From assembly GCA_017744515.1 (NCBI GenBank), contig JAGIBF010000081.1, forward strand, positions 1-36,875: DNA of 36,875 bases. The letters run 5' to 3'. Positions 30,245 through 36,875 of the stretch are shown here, piece after piece. The stretch comes from Niastella sp. GTDB taxonomy: Bacteria > Bacteroidota > Bacteroidia > Chitinophagales > Chitinophagaceae. The notes under the pieces are model-generated. The model was not told the DNA's origin. It worked only from the letters and a program-made list of their open reading frames with translations, and ran no database searches. How positions within the stretch are numbered: position 1 is the stretch's first letter; each line of letters begins with the position of its first letter. The translations under genes were made by a program, and so were the position numbers.

Positions 30245-31624
30245 ATGTACGCCATTGTCGACATAGAAACCACGGGCGGTTATGCTGCTAATAACGACAT
30301 AACGGAGGTGGCTATTGTGTTGCACGACGGAGAAAAGGTAGTAGATAGATTCGAAAGCCTGATCAGGCCAGTTCGTCCCATTCCCTATCATATTCAAGCA
30401 CTTACAGGCATCACACCAGCCATGGTGGAAGATGCGCCTCCCTTTGCAGAGCTGGCAGCTACTATCTACAACATGCTGGAAGGCGCTACCTTCATCGCCC
30501 ACAATGTCAACTTTGATTACTCATTCCTGAAGCACCATTTGTCCCTCGCAGGATACGAGCTTACGGCCAATAAACTCTGTACAGTACGCCTTTCCAAAAA
30601 GGTATTTCCGGGCTTCAAGTCGTATAGCCTGGGCCGCCTGTGCGAGAGCCTCGGCCTGCCTTTGCAAAACAGGCACCGGGCCGGGGGTGATGCGGATGCT
30701 ACCGTACGTCTTTTTGAGCACCTGCTGCTGCACGATGCCATCACCCACATCAACCAGTTTGTTAAAAAAGGAGCCAAAGAGCAATCCCTGCCGCCTCACC
30801 TGCCCAAAGAAGCAGTGGAAAGCCTGCCCTATACACCCGGCGTCTATTACTTCCACGACCAGAAAGGAAAGGTTCTGTACGTAGGTAAGGCCAAAAACCT
30901 GAAATACCGTGTTCGCAGCCATTTTACCCATAATGGAGCGGGCCGCCAGCGACAGGAGTTCCTGCGCAATATCTATAGCATCACCTTTCAGCCCTGCGCC
31001 ACGGAGCTAATGGCCTTCATCCTCGAAAGCGTAGAGATCAAACGCCTGTGGCCGCCCTACAACAGCAGCCAGAAACGTTTTACCCCTTCCTTCGGACTAT
31101 ACCTGTATGAAGACAGAAGCGGCTACCAACGCCTCGCCATCGATAAGATCAAAAAGAACCTGACACCCATTTATACCTTCAACCTGTTGCTGGAAGGTCA
31201 CCGGCTGATCAGGCGGCTGATCACGGAGTTTGAACTATGCCCCAAACTCTGCCACATGCAAACAGATGCCACAGCCCCCTGTACCGGCGTGGATGAAGCA
31301 ACCTGCCACGGCGCCTGCGAGCACCGGGAAACAGCTGAGGCATACAATGAAAGAGTACAACAGGCAGTGGACTACCTCGATCAAAACCTGCCCACCTTTG
31401 CGGTAGTAGACGAAGGCAACCAGTCGATAGAACAAAGCTGTATCCTCATTGAAAAAGGCCGCTTCTATGGCATGGGCTACCTGCCATCCGATTGTTCCAT
31501 TCATGATATGGACTCACTCAAAGGCTATCTTACCCGCTATCCCGAAAATGACTACATCCGTGGCCTGGTATACCAGCACATTGAAAAATATCCACACAAA
31601 AAAGTGACCTGGAAAGCGAATTAA
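30245..31624 (+). CDS. DEDDh 3'-5' exonuclease fused to a UvrC-type GIY-YIG nuclease
   Basis: 459 residues from ATG 30245 (MYAIVDIETTGGYAANN); the frame is open back to 30146 but the extra 33 residues are not exonuclease-like. The N-terminal DnaQ/epsilon-like domain has DIETTGG (ExoI; D and E metal ligands), FIAHNVNFDYSFLKHH (ExoII) and HRAGGDADAT (ExoIII, H..D). After a linker comes a GIY-YIG domain (TPGVYYFHDQKGKVLYVGKA, then NLKYRVRSHF), a variant of GxY/YxG, followed by a UvrC-like region (ELMAFILESVEIKRLWPPYN, then CPKLCHMQ and CTGVDEATCHGACEH, perhaps a metal-binding Cys cluster). Similar DnaQ-GIY-YIG fusions are known in several bacteria and are thought to act in repair. Role here is inferred. 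Confidence 0.88.
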   Translation: MYAIVDIETTGGYAANNDITEVAIVLHDGEKVVDRFESLIRPVRPIPYHIQALTGITPAMVEDAPPFAELAATIYNMLEGATFIAHNVNFDYSFLKHHLSLAGYELTANKLCTVRLSKKVFPGFKSYSLGRLCESLGLPLQNRHRAGGDADATVRLFEHLLLHDAITHINQFVKKGAKEQSLPPHLPKEAVESLPYTPGVYYFHDQKGKVLYVGKAKNLKYRVRSHFTHNGAGRQRQEFLRNIYSITFQPCATELMAFILESVEIKRLWPPYNSSQKRFTPSFGLYLYEDRSGYQRLAIDKIKKNLTPIYTFNLLLEGHRLIRRLITEFELCPKLCHMQTDATAPCTGVDEATCHGACEHRETAEAYNERVQQAVDYLDQNLPTFAVVDEGNQSIEQSCILIEKGRFYGMGYLPSDCSIHDMDSLKGYLTRYPENDYIRGLVYQHIEKYPHKKVTWKAN

Positions 31625-31626
31625 GC

Positions 31627-31681
31627 TGTCACCCTGAATTGCTGTCATCCTGAGCCTGTCGAAGGATTGTCGAAGGGTTTT
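31627..31681. repeat. Intergenic dispersed repeat (copy 2)
   Basis: Begins 3 bases after the exonuclease/GIY-YIG stop and shares blocks TGTCACCCTGAATTG, CTGAGCCTGTCGAAGG and TGTCGAAGGGT with 23529-23592. This copy has only one arm of the inverted repeat seen in the other. Confidence 0.7.
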
Positions 31682-31785
31682 CAAAAAAGGAAAATACACT
31701 GCCAATATTATCGCTTCATTTCCCAATATTGACAACTGCGTAAGCCACGCGTTGTTTTCGCGTCAAAGCGGTATAAATTGGAAGG

Positions 31786-34569
31786 ATGAAGCACTTAATT
31801 TCTACCAGTATATTGTGCAGTCTTATGTACAGCGCTTCGGCTCAGACTGCCGCACCACAACAACTCACCAACAATCTCTTCACCCTAAAAACCGATCGCT
31901 ATGGTATCGGAGAACTGTCCAGGACCAACGATGTACACAGCACCAACTACATCAGGCGGGGCAGGGTATTCGGTGAAGTAATTGCCCGTTATTACCACGC
32001 CAGAAAGCTGGACACGATCATGGCTTCAACCAATAGCGAAACCACCATTTCACAAAATGGTACTACAGTAAGCACCTGGGCGCCTGAAACCAAACAAAAC
32101 AAAGCCCTGCAGATAACGCAGTCTTTTGCATTGGACAACAATGCCATCACCTGGCAGATCAACCTGAAAAATACGACGGCCAATATTATCCGGATAGAAG
32201 ACCTCGTAGTGCCGCTTACCTATAATAGTGGTGGAGGTGAAAACCCCATCGAGATATTTGAGCAGCGTGTAGTAAAGCACCACTTCATTTCAGGCAACAA
32301 CTCTTTCATTTTCTGGGAGCGCCCAACAGGCCTTGGCCCTTACCTGGTGATGGTGCCATTGCCAGGTACTTCGCTGGAGTACTTTAATACGGCTCAGCGC
32401 GACCGTGGCACATTCATGGCCTATATCCATTCTTCCCTCACAGGCAACCAGGAACTGCGCGGCAACTGGCGTCAGCCACACACCGCTGGCTTTATTGAAG
32501 GCAACGCAAGCAAAAGTTACTCCTTCCGGTTACGTTGGGCCAATAATTACAACGAGATACGCGATATACTGGTAGAAGAAGGATTGATCGACGTACAGAT
32601 AATGCCTGGCATGTCTATTCCCACAGACCTCGATGCGACGATTGCTTTGCGCACAAAGCAAAAGATAACAGCCGTACTGCCGGAATTTAGCGCCAACACC
32701 AAGGTTACTTACATAGGAGAAAAACAAAAAGGAACACATCTTTATAAGATCAGGTTCTCACGCCTTGGCGAAAACAAGCTCACAGTAACCTATGGCGACA
32801 ACTACAAAACCTACCTGGAGTTTTTTGTCACAGAACCATTGGAAACACTGTATAAAAAACGGGCTTCATTTATTGTAAACAGGCAACAACACACCGATCC
32901 ATCCAAATGGTACAATGGCCTCTTTGGTGTATACGATATGAAGAATGCAGCTTTGCGCGGGCCTGACAATGGCGACTTCTTCGACACCAGCCGCTTAAGC
33001 TATGTACTCACCTGCGATGATCCGGGTTTGTGTAAAGCACCTTTTATTGCAGCCGTCAACGTAGCCTATCCCGATCAAAAACAAATAGACGCACTCGAAT
33101 ACTACCTGAAGAACTTCGTATGGGGAGGTTTACAAAGAACCGATAAGGAAACCCCTTATCCGTATGGCGTGTACGGAACACCCAGTTGGAAAGTGAACCG
33201 CGACAATGAAAAAAGGCAACCCAACATCTACGATACAAGCAAATTCAAGATGCACGTGTGGAGGTCATACGATTACCCCCACATCTTCATGCTGTATTAC
33301 CACATGTACCAGATTGCGACGATGTATCCCCACATGACACATTACCTCGACAAGAAAGGATACCTCGAAAGAGCCCGGCAAACAGCCCTCGCATACTTCA
33401 AATATCCATACGAGATATTACCTTGGTATGAGATCTATAAATGGGGCTGCTACAATGAACTGTTGCTGCCCGAACTGATCGAAGAACTGAAAAAAGAAGG
33501 CTTTAAAGAAGATGCAGAATTTCTTACCCGTGAATGGGAAAAGAAAGTGAAGTACTTTATTTACGACGACAAGTACCCCTTCCGCTCAGAATATGCCATC
33601 GATGCCACGGCATTCGAATCAAGCCATGCATTGGCAAAATATGCCGTACAAAACGAAATGAAACCCGACAGTAACCTGTGGCTGGATAAGAAAACAAAAC
33701 AATGGTATTCGCATCCCAAAATTCGCAAAGAAGACGGCGTACAGTTCATGGACCGGCAAACACAGGCCAACATGGCATTGCGCGGCGTTATAGAGCCGGC
33801 CTATTATTTCCTGGGCAGCGACTTCAGAGGTAGGAGTGATGGCTACACGTTGAGCTATATGTCTCAAATGGGTGGCTGGTCGATCCTCGATTATGGACTC
33901 AACTTCAGTAAAGACCCGGCAGACTACATCAGGTTAGGCTATCAGTCTTACCTGAGCTCCTTTGCACTCATCAACTCCGGCACACCGGAAAGCAATTATG
34001 GCTTCTGGTATCCTGGTAAAGAGAATGATGGCGCTACGGGCTGGGCCTTCGAACCGCAAAAATCTGCCACTTCCTGGATACAGAAACCACAAGGCCGCGG
34101 CCCCTGGTTCTATGATGGAGAAATAGATCTCGGCTTTGGTGGTGCAGTAAGAACAGCAGCCACGGTGGTCACCAACGATCCCATTTTTGGTCTGGTAGCT
34201 TATGGCGGCGATCTGGTGCAGAAGAACAAGCTGCTCGAAGTAGTACTGAAGGATGGCTTACGCAAGAAGATCTACTACCGCAATGGCAACCAGCAAATGG
34301 ATATCGAACTCATACGTGACGGCTTTAAAGCCGGCGCTCCTGTGGTGATCGATCCGGCTGGCAACAGCATTCGTTTCACCCTTGAGAACCGTACCAGCAA
34401 TGCACATGAGCTGCCGGTTTTCCTAAAAGGGCTTTCCGGAACATATACTGTGCAGGCAGGGCAGGAGCCCGCTAAAAAGGTTACACTGCAGAAGGAAGGA
34501 ACAACCGTTACGGTGGCTGTGCCGGCAGGTAGCAGTACAGGTATTAGCCTGACGAAAAGTAGTAACTAA
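31786..34569 (+). CDS. Secreted glycosidase-like protein (DUF5695-like)
   Basis: 927 residues with a signal peptide (MKHLISTSILCSLMYSASAQ). The N-terminal half is beta-rich (for example GRVFGEVIARYYHARKLD, VVPLTYNSGGGENPIEIF); from about residue 480 to 720 it has helical repeats with aromatic and charged residues (SYDYPHIFMLYYHMYQIATM, LERARQTALAYFKYPYEILP) as in (alpha/alpha)6-barrel glycoside hydrolases and lyases. It ends in a beta-sandwich-like tail. I recall this layout from DUF5695 proteins of Bacteroidota, at moderate confidence. It likely acts on an extracellular glycan; the catalytic residues and substrate cannot be fixed. No polysaccharide-utilisation partners (SusC/SusD) are nearby. 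Confidence 0.78.
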   Translation: MKHLISTSILCSLMYSASAQTAAPQQLTNNLFTLKTDRYGIGELSRTNDVHSTNYIRRGRVFGEVIARYYHARKLDTIMASTNSETTISQNGTTVSTWAPETKQNKALQITQSFALDNNAITWQINLKNTTANIIRIEDLVVPLTYNSGGGENPIEIFEQRVVKHHFISGNNSFIFWERPTGLGPYLVMVPLPGTSLEYFNTAQRDRGTFMAYIHSSLTGNQELRGNWRQPHTAGFIEGNASKSYSFRLRWANNYNEIRDILVEEGLIDVQIMPGMSIPTDLDATIALRTKQKITAVLPEFSANTKVTYIGEKQKGTHLYKIRFSRLGENKLTVTYGDNYKTYLEFFVTEPLETLYKKRASFIVNRQQHTDPSKWYNGLFGVYDMKNAALRGPDNGDFFDTSRLSYVLTCDDPGLCKAPFIAAVNVAYPDQKQIDALEYYLKNFVWGGLQRTDKETPYPYGVYGTPSWKVNRDNEKRQPNIYDTSKFKMHVWRSYDYPHIFMLYYHMYQIATMYPHMTHYLDKKGYLERARQTALAYFKYPYEILPWYEIYKWGCYNELLLPELIEELKKEGFKEDAEFLTREWEKKVKYFIYDDKYPFRSEYAIDATAFESSHALAKYAVQNEMKPDSNLWLDKKTKQWYSHPKIRKEDGVQFMDRQTQANMALRGVIEPAYYFLGSDFRGRSDGYTLSYMSQMGGWSILDYGLNFSKDPADYIRLGYQSYLSSFALINSGTPESNYGFWYPGKENDGATGWAFEPQKSATSWIQKPQGRGPWFYDGEIDLGFGGAVRTAATVVTNDPIFGLVAYGGDLVQKNKLLEVVLKDGLRKKIYYRNGNQQMDIELIRDGFKAGAPVVIDPAGNSIRFTLENRTSNAHELPVFLKGLSGTYTVQAGQEPAKKVTLQKEGTTVTVAVPAGSSTGISLTKSSN

Positions 34570-34583
34570 TTAATCGAATAAAG

Positions 34584-34632
34584 AACCGTTCACGCTAATG
34601 CAGGCTGGGCTTGTTTTTCAGCGTGAACGGTT
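34584..34632 (+). terminator. Terminator hairpin of the glycosidase-like gene
   Basis: A perfect 13-bp stem, AACCGTTCACGCT (34584-34596) with AGCGTGAACGGTT (34620-34632), and a 23-base loop. It starts 15 bases after the stop codon. The trailing sequence (ATTACTTAATG) is only mildly T-rich. Confidence 0.65.
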
Positions 34633-34696
34633 ATTACTTAATGCGTTAGGTAGAAACTTTTTTTGAAAAAAACAGCAGAAAAAAGAAGAAAAAATT

Positions 34697-34725
34697 TTGC
34701 AGTAATCAACCAACCCTTATCTTTG
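34697..34725 (+). promoter_or_regulatory. Promoter of tRNA-Val
   Basis: TTG (34697-34699) and TATCTTTG (34718-34725) are separated by 18 bases, an almost ideal Bacteroidota promoter. Transcription would start near 34732, 36 bases before the mature tRNA. Confidence 0.75.
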
Positions 34726-34767
34726 CACTCCCAAAACGATACCACGGTATCGAAAAAGGAAAAAAAA

Positions 34768-34842
34768 GGGAGTTTAGCTCAGTTGGTTCAGAGCATCTGC
34801 CTTACAAGCAGAGGGTCGGCGGTTCGAGCCCGTCAACTCCCA
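34768..34842 (+). tRNA. tRNA-Val(UAC)
   Basis: 75 bases fold into a full cloverleaf: acceptor GGGAGTT/AACTCCC, D-stem GCTC/GAGC, anticodon stem TCTGC/GCAGA around loop CTTACAA (anticodon TAC, reads GUA and probably other GUN codons), T-arm GGCGG/CCGTC with loop TTCGAGC, discriminator A. The 3' CCA is not encoded (CAA follows), so it must be added post-transcriptionally. Confidence 0.96.
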
Positions 34843-34850
34843 CAAACAAA

Positions 34851-36654
34851 GAGGCCGTCTCAAAAGTACTTGAGGCGGCCTCTTCGTTTTATGAGTTTAC
34901 AGTTATGCACAATTCTGTATAAAAAGACGTGATATAACTGAAGCATTAGTATTGTTTTTGTGGTCATAGCTGGCATGGCCAGAGGTAAAACACTCAAAGT
35001 AGTTTTCAAGCAAAACTTCCAGAATCAGGGGATGTTACTTCCTCCTGATCTGAACGATTTAATTGCACAAAACCATCCTGTGCGGGTTGTTCATGCAGTA
35101 CTTGAGCAAGTGGATATCAGCTTGTTAGTACAGCAATACAAGCCAGGCGGGACGAGCAGCTATCATCCGCGGATGCTGCTTAAAGTGCTGGTCTACGCCT
35201 ATATCAATAACATCTACAGCAGCCGTAAAATAGAAGAAGCCGTTAGCCAGAACATCCACTTCATGTGGCTGGCCGGTATGAGCAAACCTGATCACAATAC
35301 CATCAACCGCTTCCGTGGCCAGCGTCTGCAAAAGACCTTGCAACCGATCTTTACCCAGGTAGTGCTACTCTTGTGTGAAGAAGGGCTGCTGAGTATCAAA
35401 GACCTTTATACAGACGGCACTAAAATAGAAGCCAATGCCAACCGGTACACTTTTGTGTGGGGTAACTCCATCAAAGCCAACCGGGAGAAGATCAAACAGC
35501 AACTCAACGATCTGTGGCAATATGCTCAAAAGCTGGCAGCCGCAGAACTGGATGATGACAATGACCCTTCAGGCTTTGACAAGATATCTGCAGAGAAAGT
35601 AGATCAGGCAGTTGATAATATCAATGCGGCTTTAAGGGATAAAGAGGTAGATAAAGGGATCCAGCAAAAGTTAAAGTATGCAAAGAAGCACTGGCCGGCC
35701 AATTTAAAGAAATACGAACAACAGGAGCAGGTACTGGGAGAAAGCAGAAGCAGCTACAGCAAGACAGATACTGACGCCACCTTTATGCGGATGAAGGAAG
35801 ATCATAACTTGTCCCGGCTCTGTCGGGATGAAGAATGGCCAGTTAAAGCCTGGCTACAATGTACAGATCAGTACCAATAGCCAATACATTGCTTCTTACA
35901 GTGTTCACCAGAGCTCCACCGATACCAATACATTGATTGATCATGTCAGCGGGCATATAAAGCAGTTCAGACAAAAGCCTAACAATATCACTGCGGATGT
36001 CGGCTATGGCAGTGAACAGAACTACCAGTGGCTGGAGAAAAAAAGAATAACAGCCTATATCAAGTACAACCAGTTCGACCGGATGCAAAATGAGACACTC
36101 CGCAATAAAAGTTCTTCTACTGTTGAGCAGTTGGAATATGATGCTGAAAAGCATCAGTATTTATGTCCCATTGGTGAGCCCATGAAACATAAAGGCTGGC
36201 GGGTACAGCCAACCAAAGCCGGTTACCCGCAGATCATTGATAGCTTCCAGGCTAAGGATTGTAAAAGTTGTCTGCTAAATGGTGCTTGCAACACGCAAAA
36301 GGGCGACCGGATAATAGAAGTCTCTCTGAACAATGTGCGACTTAAAAAGGCGGCAGAGAAACGGCTGAAGACCAAACGGGGCATACAAAAGAGAAAGCAG
36401 CGTTGCTTTGACACCGAACCAGTGTTTGCCAACATCAAGCACAACCACCACTTCAAGCGATTTATGCTGCGGGGGATCGAAAAAGTAACAGTTGAAACCG
36501 GTCTGCTGGCTTTGGCGCACAACCTGAGAAAGAAAGCGGCCTGAAAAAAAGCAATCCCTTCAACGCTTCTCAAAAACTTCCATAAACCACGGCCTAAAAT
36601 CTGGGATACTAATAAAAATGGAAAAAGGGCGCCTCTTTCTTTTGAGACGCCCTC
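34851..36654 (+). mobile_element. IS1182-like insertion sequence
   Basis: About 1.8 kb bounded by inverted ends GAGGCCGTCTCAAAAG (34851-34866) and the complement of GAGGGCGTCTCAAAAG (36639-36654), 15/16 identical and possibly preceded by AAA/TTT. Both ends can fold: 34851-34863 with 34870-34882 (13 bp, one wobble), and 36627-36635 with 36644-36652. It encloses a DDE transposase of the DUF772/IS1182 type. No clear target-site duplication is seen. The left end begins 8 bases after the tRNA, so its hairpin may also act as the tRNA terminator. Confidence 0.87.
34975..36544 (+). pseudogene. IS1182-family transposase, broken by a 22-bp insertion
   Basis: The first part (ATG 34975-35880; a GTG at 34960 is also in frame) starts MARGKTLKVVFKQNF and contains the DUF772-like N-terminal domain (SYHPRMLLKVLVYAYINNIY), the RFRGQR motif and the first catalytic D region (KDLYTDGTKIEANAN). 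It runs normally to DATFMRMKEDH and then reads out of frame. The second part resumes at 35828 with MKNGQLKPGYNVQIS, the expected continuation, and includes ITADVGYGSEQNYQ, a Cys-rich segment (AKDCKSCLLNGAC) and the terminal VETGLLALAHNLRK. The 22 bases 35806-35827 separate codons that would otherwise join as DHMKNG, a +1 shift. No slippery site is seen, so programmed frameshifting is unlikely. Probably inactive. Confidence 0.87.
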
Positions 36655-36875
36655 TTTTACTTTTATGCCATTCCAGCGCTACATTTTATATTCTACCAAA
36701 CTTGACCGCTATTACATTAAATCAAGAGGGAATGATATGCAAGAAAGCTTCACGATTGTGAAGCTTCTTCTCTTAATTATACTCTTGGGTTAAGTACTAT
36801 TTCTTTTAGTAGTCAGGTTGAAAAATGAAAATCAGCCCGTCTTTTTGCAAGAATAGTGCTTGTCATCAGCAAGCG
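36655..36875. other. Right flank of the IS: no recognisable gene
   Basis: I see no convincing gene. A frame begins at ATG 36827 (MKISPSF) and runs off the edge, and minus-strand frames also enter from the edge, but none is long enough to judge. The hairpin at 36745-36766 is the only clear structure. Confidence 0.5.
36745..36766. terminator. Terminator-like hairpin near the right edge
   Basis: AAGCTTCAC (36745-36753) pairs with GTGAAGCTT (36758-36766), with loop GATT and then CTTCTCTT. It could end a transcript from either strand; which gene it serves is unknown. Confidence 0.6.

Noticed and set aside
36827..36875. Possible gene start at the right edge
   Set aside because: Only about 16 codons are visible before the edge, which is too little to call.

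Overview
The window looks like a chromosomal segment of a Bacteroidota species, most likely a Chitinophagaceae relative (Chitinophaga/Niastella type). The reasons are a type IX secretion (gliding-motility type) C-terminal sorting domain on a giant PKD/Ig adhesin, a propeller-sensor LytS-type histidine kinase, promoters with the Bacteroidota TAnnTTTG -7 box, little sign of Shine-Dalgarno sequences, and a YfhO-family membrane protein next to glycosyltransferases. Family names come from reading motifs in the sequence; no database search was possible.

Layout. (1) 1-1679: 3' part of a sensor histidine kinase, cut by the window edge. (2) 1683-10208, minus: a ~2840-residue secreted adhesin-like protein with two different internal tandem duplications and apparently nested domains. 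(3) 10331-21090: a surface-polysaccharide locus with a Wzx-like flippase, three SAM methyltransferases, four glycosyltransferase or glycosyltransferase-like proteins and a large YfhO-type membrane protein. It is arranged as several short divergent and convergent units, not one long operon. (4) 21151-23447: a small membrane protein translationally coupled to a queuosine-precursor transporter, then a GNAT acetyltransferase and a PrsW-family membrane protease. (5) 23661-26504: a secreted metallopeptidase-like / propeller / beta-barrel protein. (6) 26631-29285, minus: valyl-tRNA synthetase. (7) 29447-30075, minus: two unlisted 36-residue single-span membrane proteins of identical length, the downstream one preceded by a ~185-nt leader. 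(8) 30245-31624: a DEDDh exonuclease/GIY-YIG fusion. (9) 31786-34569: a secreted glycosidase-like protein (DUF5695-like). (10) 34697-34842: tRNA-Val(UAC) with a clear promoter. (11) 34851-36654: an IS1182-like insertion sequence 8 bp downstream of the tRNA, its transposase broken by a 22-bp insertion. The last ~220 bases hold a hairpin and no recognisable gene.

How the parts fit. The polysaccharide genes plausibly assemble, decorate (methylate) and export a cell-surface glycan. The adhesin is probably exported through the type IX system and anchored at the surface. The kinase is a candidate sensor for environmental or glycan signals, but its response regulator is not in the window. The rest is housekeeping or nutrient-related. 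The least explained items are the twin 36-residue membrane proteins with their long leader, and the nested-domain architecture of the giant adhesin.
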